From Patagioenas fasciata (taxonomy: Eukaryota; Chordata; Aves; Columbiformes; Columbidae), in assembly GCF_037038585.1 (NCBI RefSeq), contig NC_092524.1:43715001-43779000 (forward strand): a stretch of DNA of 64,000 bases, given 5' to 3'. A program made the translations under genes and the position numbers. This document shows, one piece after another, positions 26,301 to 37,852 of this stretch. The notes under the pieces were generated by a model. The model had not been told where the DNA came from and made no database searches. It saw only the letters and a list, made by a program, of their open reading frames with translations. Position 1 is the stretch's first letter. Each line of letters opens with the position of its first letter.

Positions 26301-29300
26301 CAGAAGTAAAACTTCATGCCTTTTCATTTTTATGTAACTTGCTTCCTGATGAATATAAAGATTAAATACATTGTGCTTAGTGCAGTGGAGCAACGTGTAG
26401 TGATCAGTAAGCAAATACTGCTGAAGAAACAGCAGTCCAAGTAGAAAGAAGATGCTTAAGAGAGCTCTGGATTTAAACAAAGTAATTCAGAGAAGATCAG
26501 AAACAGGGAAACATCTTTGCCCTTTTACATGACTCAAGAAGGGAGGATATTCTGAAAAATTCAAATTAATGAAAGGAAATATCTTACTGCCAGTCCCCAA
26601 TTAAAATACAAATTTTAGAGCTGCTGGGACTGGGTCCTAGTTAATTGTGAGCTGAACATTTCCCAGTTGCTGCCTTATGAAAATGCTACTTTGGATTACA
26701 TATTCACCCCATCTTTATGTCTACGTTGTAATTGCTGAGCCGACATCAAGGGGCTGGCTTGCATGTTTAAAGTAACATTCCATTTTTTTGTAAATGATTG
26801 GGAAAGAAAATTGTATTTTACCTGGTTAACAAAACTTTTGGATTGAGAAACTTAACTGGCACTGCAGTGACTTACAAAATTCAACTTCCAAAAATGCTGT
26901 TATGCAACTGAAGAATGTTTGTTTGTCCACATATTTATTGAATTGTTGTAAGAGTCAGAAAAGATTTCCTGTTTTTTTTCTTTTGCAATTTATACTATAA
27001 TATTCAGCAATTCCCCAACTGTCCATCTCTTTTTCAGCCATCATTTCCAGAGTTCTTGGCATTGTTCATTTAATAACATGCTATGTTAACTACTGTTACT
27101 ACTCATTTTTGTATCTTTATTCATGTTGACATTTATTCATCTAAAGATCATGATGATAAAAATACTACCATTCAAAAGGAGTGACGTTCAAAAAATGTGA
27201 GCAAGAATGGTCACACTAAAAGGTTTGTCAGGTGTAAGGTTTGTCAGAGTGGCTGAGATCTTTTAAAAGTGACAATCCATTCTGAAAAGCCAGACTCCAA
27301 AAAGCCAGTGTCAGCTCCACCTGATCATCCCGCTCCTGCCTCTCCATCCTTCACATCATACACACAATTTACATTCTGTGTTTAAATTGTGTATATATTT
27401 CTTTGGTTTCTGCATGCCTTCCACCTCGATTCTGTTACTTCTCCTAAGACATACTGCTTAACTATCCATCAAATCACTACTTGTCGTGCCTTTTGGGAAC
27501 AAGAGTCTGAGCAGACTGAGGCTACTATACCATCCTCAATACATATTAAATCAACTTGGATTTACTTTTCCTACTCAAGCAATAATCTGCCTTTGATTAA
27601 TATAGTGGACAGTGAAGTCAAGAGCAAAAGCTGGCATCTAAAAATAAACTGCAAATTTCAATGAATTGTGATAAGGAGTTAAGACATATCTGTAGTGAAT
27701 GCGTCAAGAGAGGATAAGTCAATTCTAAGTGTTGAGTCAATGCAGACAGGTTAAAACATGTTAAAAGTAGTGTGATTGCTATCAGTGATGGTGAAGTCCT
27801 ATCACTGGTAGAGTTTTACATGATGATGTATGTGTTGCATCAATCTAAATAGTTGTACTGTAACACAGGATACAAATATTCCCAACAATACTGTTTCTGC
27901 AGTATTGCAGAGATCCCCAGTGGCGTAAGGGGTGTTTCCCAGAAGTTAACTTTTGGCTGTCTCAAGAGGATAAAGTAAACCAGGCTGATGAAGCTTCATG
28001 ACGGTCACTGACTCATCCATCACTGCTTTCCCTGCCAAGTAGCTCCCCTTGCTAGTCAGGAGCAGGTGATCTGTAGGGGCTCAATAAATGTCTATGCTGC
28101 TCCTGCATTTGCATAAAGAGGACTTGTTGATTAATGTACACTGTGTCATCAGTAAAACTGAAGATAATGTAAGAAGCAGCTTCTATTATATTTGCTGCTG
28201 TGATAACCATATTAGATCTGCTTTGGTGAAATTGCCAGGCTCAGTAAGAAAGTTCAGCCTGTCTTGCAAGCACCTCCCTCACCTTCCCTGGGCAACTGGC
28301 CATGCCATGGGAAGAAGCTCTGGCTTCCCGTCGTGTCTCTTTCCTGGTGTGGTACTAAAGTAGGTTTTTTGAGCTTCTTTGTCTACAATATGTAAAAAGG
28401 GAACTGAAAATGATGAAACTGTAAGTCCACTAAATGTGATGATGGCGGGAATTGATTCCTTGCAGACCTTTGGAGAGAATGCTTGTGCTCAGCCCCACCT
28501 GACAATATTTACAGCAGCTCTGTACCTGTGACCAGCGTTGAGGTTTCCTCTGGAGTTTCACAGCTGCCATGGTGGGTGGGAAGGCACACCAGCAACAGGT
28601 GAAAATAGCAATAATAGAGCAGTTTGGTGCTGTTATTAGCAGATTTCTGATTGGAGGTGTGTTTTGCTTTTAAATGGCAGTTAGTGAAATCAAATGTTTA
28701 GAAAATAGCAAATACGATCTTTTAAGAACAATTCAAACTTTTTTTGGTGTGATTACTTCTTCATGCTGTACCTGTATACAAGTGAGCCACATTTTGCGGA
28801 GTCAGTGCATGGTGTGCCTCCCAGCAGCGGTGTTTAGGGGTTTCCCATCTGACAAAGGGGAAACCACTGGGAGTGCCCAAGAGGAAGGGCTGCCCTATGG
28901 CAAGCGAACCTTTGGACTGGGACACGTGGCACAGCGTAATCTAGTGACCAGCCTGGGTGACTGGCAGTGAAGCCTTGGGAAATCTGTATTTTGCTCTGCT
29001 CATACTTCCTTGTATGTGGTAATCAATCTGTCTTCCTTGTGCTCCATGATGCACTTGTGTAAAATGGAGATGTAACTATGCATTTACTTCATAATGCTGT
29101 TGTGTAATTTAAAGAATGAGGATTAATCTTGCAGTGTGACATGGATTCCCTGTTTTACCAGCTTAACCCCTATGTTTGATCCCCATTAAATCGTGCAGAA
29201 TTGTAAATGTGGGTTACTGCAAAACTATTTCCAGGAATTTGTATAGAGAAGTTTCCTTCTGATGGGAAGTTGTTAGTATTTATTCTTACCTGAAAAGTGG

Positions 29301-32300
29301 TTCTTTTAAGGTATAACTTGCTGATTTTTAACATGTAAAACTACCTGTTACAGCATTTGCAGTTATTACATTTCATATTTGCAAAGCTCAGGCTTTTTTA
29401 CATGATATGAGGAGTTCACCATCAGCATTATCCTGCGGAGCATATACCGTCTCTGTCCTACTGCTCTGCCTCCCCACCTCTTTTCTCTCTGGCTCCGCTG
29501 ATCCAGAAGTTCCTGCCCTGGTGTGTGAGCGCAGTTGTGATTATGCTCTGATCTGGCTGATAACATGGCCCAACAAATAGATTATATCAGCACAACAGAG
29601 AGGAAAAAAGGTGCACAGTGGTAGGAGGACAGCAGCTTGGTGGTGGAGGGGAAATTCCATAAAATGGCATTGCTGCAAAAACAAAAAAGAACTCATTTAT
29701 GTGTGGAGAAATAGCTCATATCTGTGGGACTGTCCCAAGGAAAGATAAATATACACGCTCAGCCAAAGTACTGTACAAGTGTGCTACTTCTTCACTGATA
29801 GACAGATTAGGGTGCAGAAATCAAGAGTCAGAACATGCACACTGGCTACATACATCCATTTAATTACGGATTATTTTTATTTTTTTTTTAAGTAGAAAAA
29901 TTATTAGCAGTGTGCTTACAAGAACCACATTGGGAGATATCTGATATGTTTGTGAACAGCTGGTCTTGACTCTTCCATTGATGTGTGTGTAGTTTCATAC
30001 TGTGTGGCTGCAACCTGGCTCCCTTGGAGTCGTTGCTGAAGTGCTGTGAACACACAATTTTTTGCATTGTAAGTAAATGTTAAGGTTTAGGAGAAGCTCG
30101 AGAAAGATCTAATTAAACACAGACTGGAACAGCATGAGAATAATTTAAATGTAACTGATGAATGATGAAAGGGATTGCAAGCCCAGCATATTCAGCAGGT
30201 GCTAATGAGCACGAGTTCCTCGGAGAAGGATCTAGTGATCTCCACAAACAGGTTATTAAAATGTCTGTGTAGGTCAGGAAGAAACATGGATCATGGTGTA
30301 CCCTGTCAGAGGAAAAGAAAATAAGACTGAATGCAGTGGCAGTTATCTATTAAATCCAGTAGTAATTCTAGTGCCTTGTTGTGCGACCAGTGATTTCTGC
30401 AGAAGAGCAGCGGTTCACAACTTGCTGCTACTCTGCCTCAGCCACATCTTGCCATGTGAAATGAAGCAGCCAGTCTAACCATGCTTATTTTCTCTTCTCT
30501 GCAAAATGGCATCTTATAATTCCTGTTTTCAGATATATATTTTTATATATTCTGCTGTCCAAATTTGAATGATAATAATATTCATAAATGGTTGTTCTTT
30601 TGCTAATTTTGTAATCCTTATTCTCAAGAAAATGGATAGCATAGGGAATGTGTGTTGTATATGTTTTAATGTTTTATGCAGATTGCCTTTTGAAAAGATT
30701 ATCCAACTGAGCATCTGATGTTTGCTGCCTGAATGTGGGAACATTCAAAGGGTGCATTTGCATAGAGCTTATTGCATATAGCATATTTACATTGTGTAGT
30801 GGCAGATAACAGTAATTTTTAGATAACTTTTGGAAATACTAGATTAATAAAACATTCATGTCTTTTTAAGTGAGAGATCACTACTGCTGTTTTTTTGTTA
30901 AAAGTATTATGTTCAGTTTCCTCTATGACTAAAACAAGTGTTAACTGTGTGTCTCATGTCTTCCTTTCTTGAGAAGCAGCCAGGTGTGGGAGTAACACAC
31001 TTAGGAAACCCCCATGTAAGTTCTGTGACTCTCTGTAGCCCACCCGTGTTAAATGCCCGAGCCTAAAATGAGATCGAATGCTCTGTAGTAAAGTTGCATC
31101 AGGCAAGGGAGTGTGCAGAACAAAATTATTTTTATCCTGTAGAGGCAAAAATAATTTCTATGTTATGTGTTTTAGTTGTGTAAGTAAAGGTTAACCTTTG
31201 TGATAAGTAGAGGACAGTGTGCTGTTATGCAAGCAGGAGTTTCTAAATTTTACAATGGTGATTCCCGTTAATTTTATTATGATTTAAGCCTGAGTCTTTC
31301 CATTGCAAAACTGTACCTAATTTATACCGACCCCTGAATTTTTTCCCAGAAGCACTTCATACTAGAGAACCTCATATGCTAATAACATGTAGGAGAAGAC
31401 AGTCCATATGACTAACAGGTACAATGTGACACTATTTATAACCTTCAGAAAGACTTAAGGGAGCTGGATGCAAGCCAGTTAAGTTTTTTATAAACTTGGG
31501 AATATCCCAAACTGACCAATCTGTATTTGGAAAAACAGCTGCCTTCGTGTTGAATCATAGCTTTTCCTGGTTTTATTTGGGGTAAACTCCAGCAGTTCAC
31601 ATAATAGCAATTCTTTGCAGTACCACTGATGCAGCTGCATTCCCGGGACTCTTTGACACATAGTCTGTTTCTAGGAGTTGTTTCTTTTATTGTTCCAGTG
31701 GGAATCTCTTGCTGTCAAGTTTTTTATTTTAGACTTTGTGGAATCAGTTTCTGGAGTGTTATTTGAAAAAATTTTTGAACTTTTCTTTTTCCACATGGCC
31801 TTCTGCTAACCTTCCCTTAATATAGCAAAACATTAGGCAAGAAGAGAAAGTATTTTCATTTTCAATTTGTAAGGAGTTGCTTAAGTTACTCATGGTTGAT
31901 ATTTCTTCACTGTTGACTTCTCTACATGAAAATGTGTATGAACATAGTAGGTAGATTCCTAACTTTTACTAAGTTTGATGAACTCAGCTTAACAAACTTC
32001 ATTCTCCTTTGGTATTTGTATCCAGCTATTTGCAGGACAGGGCCAGTGAATAAGAACCAGAAAATAGAAGTGACTATAAACAAGTAAAATTGATGAGCCA
32101 ATTTTCACTGCCCAGAGGAGACATTTTAAAAAGAAATGTCGATACTGAATAACTGAACTTTGTTTTTTCAATTTTTAATAACCTCATAATTTAATAATCA
32201 AACAAATTATGTTACATAAACAAAAATATATGTTATTACTTAATGTAGTTACTTGGAAAGCTTTCTGGTAAGATAAAAACGGCTTTTGTTTGTATCTTTT

Positions 32301-35300
32301 AATTCTGTGCTCCAGTAAGAGTTCTGAAATGTATCTCCAAAGATTCAGGAGATGCAATGGAGAGAATGCCATTTTTATTTTTACCTGCCATTATATAGGC
32401 AGAAACTATTACATCTGGCCTTTTCCTGCTCACATGATGTCCTGCTTGTTTTAACCATGGAAAAGTAGATGTATGCATGTAGGGAAATAGCCAATGTACA
32501 GCACGATCTCAGGAAGCAGGAAGCCAGTTCCAGTAAGTGCTGTTAGGCTCTTGTACTTTGCCTGAACACTGAGATCCTATGGCACCATGAAAACAGAGTC
32601 AATATTGGTAACAGCAGCTTATAGGTCAACAGTTCAAATTAATGTAGAAAATCTTCCGGCCTCCTCTCTCAAATCCTAAGATCCAGATTTGTGACAAACT
32701 GACTTGGATGCACCTGCAGGCCCTGTGCTGAGCAGGGTGGTCCCAGCTGCCTCCCCTCACCGCCTCCAGTGCTGCTTTCCCATCAGTCATCGCCTTTGAC
32801 TCAGGCCTGTCAGTTGTGTGGCCGCAAGCTCAACTCTGCAAAAATACTTTATTTGCTGGGTCAGTGAGCTCGTAGGTAGTCGTGACATTGTTAGATAGTG
32901 GGAATGTGCAGTTGAGAGGAGATTGAGCAGGACCACCCCTTTCCACCGCTACTTGCAGGTAGAACAAACTAAATGCATTGCAGAATTGTACCCAAGAGTT
33001 AGAAGAACAATTCTTTCTAGCCCCTGAAACAAAAGATAATGATAACAATTATAAGAATCACAAACAGGAGGGAAAGGAAAGAGCAAGAGGACAAAGGCAA
33101 TTAGAGGTGTTACAGGGAGAAGACGTAACAGGGAAGAGGGAAGTAGCTAGAGGAAGAGAGGTTAGAGAAATACCAGGGGATTGTATATTGACAACTAGTG
33201 GCAGCAAATGCAGGTAAAAATTAGGAAGCGCCTTTCCCTGAAGGTCGAGCATACCATCCTTGGCCTTCAAACGTGATGCTTCAGTCTCAAGAAAGAGTTC
33301 TTCTCTCTTTCTGGGCAGAACTGAAATGCTATTGCTTTGTGAGCAGTCCACAGTAATACCCTGGGTGCTGAAAGCCAGAACCTTCCCCAACTTGTGAGCT
33401 CTCTCTGGGGGAAGTGGGGAGGGAAAGCCAAGGTACCAGTGCCAGTCCTGAGAAGCATTTATTGCTGAGCAGGCACAGCCCAAAGCAGCTGGTGAAAAGT
33501 CCATCTGAAGAGAAACTGGCATAGCAGTGAACTTGCTACTCCAGGATGTCGGTTCGTTAAGTGGGAGGCGAGTCTGGATGTGGCTTTCATAAACCTTCAT
33601 CCTGAGGTCACAGGCTGCCTCTCACTGCCGCTGGCTTCTCCTCCCAGGGCAGCCAGATCACATGTAGTTCTGCAATTTGGACAATAGGTGGGGCTGGAAA
33701 AGCAGTGTGGGTCCTCTGATACCAACAAAGGCTTCAGCACCGAATCATTTCAAAAAGTAGGTATTACTTAAATCCCCATGTGTTTCGGCTCCCTGAGCTG
33801 ACTCTGAATTTCTGAAATCTCCTTACAACTCTTCCTGAGTTCATTCATGTCATTCAAGCTACAGAAGCTGGGAGAGGTTTATAATAGCAATGTGTTTTCT
33901 GTGCATTCAACAGCAGCTTCCTACAATGAATTGTTTAGGTTATTTTTTGTTTGTCACTAGGGAGTTAACTTAGTTACCTGCTTAATTCATGTTGCAGTTA
34001 AGAACTGTGGGAAATGAGGGTATGCTAGAAGTCCCACTATTTGAGACACAGATGTGCAAGTGTTTTCTGTCAGTCTGTTTTTACAGCTAAAAAAATCTTT
34101 GGGTTTCCTTTGTTTTCTGCAGCTATTTGAAGCTGTCAACTGCCTGGCAAAAGGGAATGCTCGATTGCTTGTGCTGGGCCGCAAACACATGCTGACTAAG
34201 TCCCCAAATTGGAAAAGAGAGGTTATGAAGGAAATGCAGAATAAGGCAGACTTCTTCTTTGCTGAAAATATGTAAGTTTAAGAAAATGGCTAAATGTAAT
34301 GGAGATGAACACTTGATTTATGTGCATTTTAAATCAGTATAAACAGCTGCAGTTTTTGCTACCATTACTAGTATCTCCCACACTGTGTGTGTGAAAGAGA
34401 AACATATCGCTTGCTGTACTTGCTTCATAAAACAATACATATTAAAGTTGTATCATGAAGAATTTCATCACTTAGTATCATGTTGTAGGGTTTATTAGGA
34501 TTTATAACTCAAAACCACTGCCAAGACCATAGTGGCCTGAACTATCAGAATACCTGATAGCATCAGTGCACATCGTGGTCTGCTGTGTCAGTCCTGTATG
34601 GGGGAGATGAATTTTGTGCCTGGCCAGTGTTGTTTGGTAGCCCAGGAGTGTGGAGAGTCTGGAGCGCTGCCTTCCTTGCTGCTTGTGGAGGAGAATATTT
34701 CTGTGAGTGGAAATAGACCCTCTGCCTCTCTAATTTAAGAAGCACGATCCCCTTGCTCTTGCCCAGTCACATCTGTCCTTGTCTCTAACTTGCCTCTGCC
34801 TCAGTGTCCCCTCCACTTGCCCTGCTTTCCTCCTGCAATGAGTCTCAGTTCCCTTTGGTTCCAGCTCCACCTGGTCTTCATCCAAGTTGGGCACTGTTGA
34901 TCCTTCACCCATCTCTGCTGTTTCTTCTGTGATTCAAATTCCCTGAACTTCCCTGAACAGCTAATCCAAGTCCCTTCTGTCTGGCTTCTTGTTTCAGATC
35001 TGTTCTCCATCCCCCCTCTGCTTCTGGCTGTTTTTCTCTTTGCTGTTGAATCATGTTGCTTTCTTTCCTGCTATCTGAGCACTGACAAAGGAGGCACTGT
35101 TACTGCAGTGGAAATCCTACCTGATCTTGTGTCTTGCATTTTACTATTACAGTAATCCACAGCAATCAAAAAGTGGTTTCAAGCAAAGTTCTGCTCAGCT
35201 TCTCCAGGCTTAGGGTATCTCATGCCCTATTTCCCCTAAAATTGTTTCAGTTTAATAGCCAAATATATTTTCCAAATAATCATAGTACCTTTTGCAAGTA

Positions 35301-37576
35301 TATTTACAAATAAAGGCAAAGATTCACAGATTGGTGCTGTTGCCTACATTACATTTTATTATCAGTTGTGATGATTGTTTATATTCCAACAAAGTTTTGG
35401 GGGTACGTTATGAGTTTTAGCAGTTCTGTTCCACATAGCACTTTTAACTTATGTGGCAAAATATTATATTGTTGTATTATCAGATTGTGATAGGAGGAAA
35501 GAATGCTCTGTGTAGCATGCAATTAATTTTCATTGCACTCTAACTTTTGGTGCCCTGTGATAAGCAGAAGTTCTTTATTCTACCAGGGAGCTAGAGTAGT
35601 GATGGGAATTTTCAGTTTTGCTGATGAGTAAATCTCAGATCAACATTTGATTCATTTCCTGCAACCACTTACTGCCTTGTGAACAACATCTGTTTTTTGC
35701 ATTTGTTTTGTTCAGCTCTGAGGACGATACCTTCTTGTTATATGCCACTCTTCGATCGGGCAAGCATTGCAAGTTTGTTACTAGAGACTTCCTCCGGGAT
35801 CACAAGGCTTGTCTTTCCGACAGTCTAACGCGTCATCTGTTCCGTAAGTGGCAGCGTGGACACCAAATAGTGATTTCCTCTTCTGGAGAAGGAAAGCGTT
35901 TAAAATTTTTGGTAAGTTTTCTGCTACATTCAGAAAGCACACAGAGCATATTCATTAAAGATACGCAATTTCAAACTCTGGAAGCAGAAAGATTCTTGTG
36001 TGAGTCTAAGAAATTGATTTGTACCAATGGCTTCAAAACTCTCATGCTTACTGAAAATTCACTGTATTCACAAAGCATACCACAAACATGAAAATAGTCA
36101 GAAAGACAAGAAATGCTGCCTAAATGTTTAAAATCTAAATGTAAGTACTTGTTTCTGTATACAAATCTTTCCATTGCTGTAAAACATAAGTGCCAATATT
36201 TTTTCATTTATTTTGAACTTTGAAATACCTTATTCTCCCATGTAGCACTGTTATAAAATATTGTGCTTCTAATTGTACAATAGAATTTCTTCCGTCTTTA
36301 TTTTAAAGAAGCAGGAAAACACAGGAATGCCTGTATTCACTCTAACATTAGCCTAACATATGTATAAAATTTCATGAACAGTACATTAACAGGAGTGTAG
36401 CTGGTTTAAGATTTTTCTAGGGAAAAATTCATCATGTTGACATTCCATATCAGCAGTTTTTTGTTATCTGTTTGCATTGTTATTGCCTACTGGTTGAAAT
36501 TGTAAAATAATATTCACCATTACAAACAGACCGTAGAGACACAGGCTTATAAGAACAATGGCCTTTCCTTCAGTGTTGCCATATCTACATTACTTTTTAT
36601 GGAACCAAATACTGCATGTAGGACTACCTGAGTAACACAGCTTTACCTACACTTCGTTTCTTTCTTTTGTACAAAAGGGCTACTAATTTTCACATCTTAA
36701 TTCCCATACACATGATTTGGATGATTGACATTCCCAGTCATAGCTGTCTTCTAGGTTATTCTGGAAGCTGTCAGAAGTCAGTAGACATCCAAGACTGTAC
36801 ATGCAGAGTGACAGTATGTTCTGAGAACCATAACTGCCAACCAGTTGTGTTGCTGTTGTATTTGTGTTATGTATGTTGAGTTAGGATACCTGAAACATAA
36901 TAGACCAGAAAAATAGTTTATTATATTTGTTCGACTAGATGCTCTTGAAAGTGTTAGCGATAAACCCTTTTCTTGCATCCTCCTCAGCACAGAGCAAGTC
37001 AGCTCTGTAAAGAGGTACACTAGAAGAACAAACACAAGATGTCATTAATGTCATTAAATCCTATCAGTTCAAGCCTATGAACTCCACATCCTGAGTTAAT
37101 TTCCATATGGTATAATTTAACTGAACAGAAAAACAATCATTTTGCTATTTCTAGAAATTGAATGCATTATATTTAAATTATTATTAGCTGGTGGAGACTG
37201 AAGACATGATTTTAACCATTTATAATAACTCCTAGACCTCAAAATACTAAAAGATGTTTTAGTTCTTCCTCCAGTACTAAAATTTACAACTTGTTTGGTG
37301 TAAGGAAATAAATCAGAGTTGTTAGAAATCTCCATAGGTTCTTCACTTTAAGGTAAGTGTTGGAGGTTATAACTACCTATAACTGGTATTTTAGTAATAT
37401 ATTGTGTAAAGTCTAAAGAAATGGTTTTATCTGTCTTTATCCAACAGCCTGCTTTGCGTTATGACTGTGTGGTACAGACTACAGGTGATACATGGCACAT
37501 CCCCTATAAAGACACTTTTGATGAAAAATATTCGTATGAAGTACCAAGAAAATGGCTCTGCATTCAACAGAAGTGA
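11290..37576 (+). CDS. PRORP: PRORP 3' part: mitochondrial RNase P catalytic subunit (nuclease domain, 4 exons)
   Basis: Joining 11290-11397, 34123-34271, 35716-35911 and 37448-37576 gives 582 bases in one frame, 193 residues plus TGA. All introns are GT-AG. The product is the C-terminal NYN/PIN-like domain of PRORP (KIAA0391, MRPP3), which cuts the 5' leader from mitochondrial tRNA precursors together with TRMT10C and HSD17B10 in the matrix. Numbering from the first visible residue, the metal-binding acids are D20 (motif DIVIDGLNV), D89 and D90 (SEDD) and D110 (VTRD); H168 (WHIP) and C189 (WLC) match the C-terminal zinc ligands. The family is usually a little under 600 residues, so about two thirds (targeting peptide, PPR repeats, first zinc cysteines) is missing and presumably lies left of the window. 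The frame is intact, so a working gene is likely. Identification rests on remembered family motifs; no alignment was run. Confidence 0.95.
13579..13611 (+). repeat. A-rich (CAAA)n simple repeat
   Basis: A runs are interspersed with C in a CAAA/CAAAA pattern. Longer open frames crossing it on both strands (13408-13976) have no recognisable domain and probably exist by chance. Confidence 0.75.
20640..20697 (+). mobile_element. CR1 LINE 3' tail fragment
   Basis: The segment reads GATGATCCTAGGGTCTCTTC, CCAACC and ATGATTCTATGATGATT, the standard end of an avian CR1 element with its 8-base terminal repeats, in plus orientation. Only the last 60 or so bases are recognisable. Confidence 0.8.
23629..23681 (+). 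repeat. (CTGA)n/(TTGA)n tetranucleotide microsatellite
   Basis: About five CTGA units are followed by TTGA-type units with one interruption, 53 bases in all. The minus-strand frame with repeated NQSINQS/SVSQ residues is a translation artefact of it. Confidence 0.9.
34123..34271 (+). CDS. PRORP: PRORP coding exon, central nuclease fold
   Basis: The acceptor is TTTTCTGCAG and the donor GTAAGTT. The exon is 149 bases, starts in phase 0 and leaves two bases (AT) completed by C of the next exon to an Ile codon. It encodes [21 protein letters not shown] and onward to FFFAEN. The LLVLGRKHM segment is characteristic of metazoan PRORP. It lies 22.7 kb after the preceding exon. Confidence 0.93.
34272..35715 (+). 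other. PRORP: PRORP intron, 1.4 kb
   Basis: A GT-AG intron between two well-supported coding exons. Nothing else was recognised inside it. Confidence 0.9.
35716..35911 (+). CDS. PRORP: PRORP coding exon with catalytic DD and TRD motifs
   Basis: The acceptor is TTTTGTTCAG and the donor GTAAGTT, overlapping an in-frame extension that runs on into the intron. The 196-base exon completes the split Ile codon and ends in phase 0. It encodes [12 protein letters not shown], with metal ligands at codons 35723-35725 and 35726-35728, and [14 protein letters not shown], with the last catalytic Asp at 35786-35788. RDHKACL is a strong PRORP family signature. Confidence 0.94.
35912..37447 (+). other. PRORP: PRORP intron, 1.5 kb
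   Basis: A GT-AG intron. The upstream exon frame stays open for about 180 bases into it, so intron retention would extend the reading frame before a stop, but that extension is not family-like. Nothing else was recognised. Confidence 0.9.
37448..37576 (+). CDS. PRORP: PRORP last coding exon and stop
   Basis: The acceptor is TTATCCAACAG. The exon has 129 bases including TGA at 37574-37576. It encodes [16 protein letters not shown] and ends [12 protein letters not shown]. The His of WHIP (codon 37496-37498) and the Cys of WLC correspond to the C-terminal pair of the structural zinc site; the partner cysteines would be in an exon outside the window. No frame damage is seen. Confidence 0.94.
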   Translation, partial: PALRYDCVVQTTGDTWHIPYKDTFDEKYSYEVPRKWLCIQQK

Positions 37577-37852
37577 TGAAGAATGTAATTGTACAAGCTG
37601 AAGCCACTTTTTTTTTTTTTAAAATCACTGTTGCTGACTAGCAGAACGCAGCAGTACAATTATGGGGTTAGTGTGTGAGGCCCTATCACTAAAGAAAATG
37701 CAGTAACTGCGTTTTGTCGAAATCATTCGTGCAGTAAATCGGTTAACATCAGTGGTGGTCCAGCAGGGATGAATTAGGTCCATTATTTCCATCTTTACAG
37801 GCAATTTCTGTACCCTCTCAATGTGATTTGTTTCAATATGATTTGAATTAAA
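37577..37852 (+). other. PRORP: PRORP 3' UTR start with possible polyadenylation signals
   Basis: After the stop comes a T run at about 37607-37620. The first plausible polyadenylation hexamer is ATTAAA at 37847-37852, a common variant. The first canonical AATAAA is much farther on, at 39537-39542. Which is used cannot be decided from sequence, so the right end here is only the nearer candidate. Confidence 0.35.

Larger units (their letters stand above)
11398..34122 (+). other. PRORP: PRORP intron, 22.7 kb
   Basis: This intron separates the exon with the first catalytic Asp from the next coding exon and has consensus GTAAGT and CAG ends. Contents recognised are a CAAA-type repeat at 13579-13611, a CR1 3' tail at 20640-20697, a CTGA/TTGA microsatellite at 23629-23681, a short perfect inverted repeat at 19849-19871 and a purine-rich patch near 33058-33180. 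No coding exon, tRNA or other RNA gene was recognised. Confidence 0.8.
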
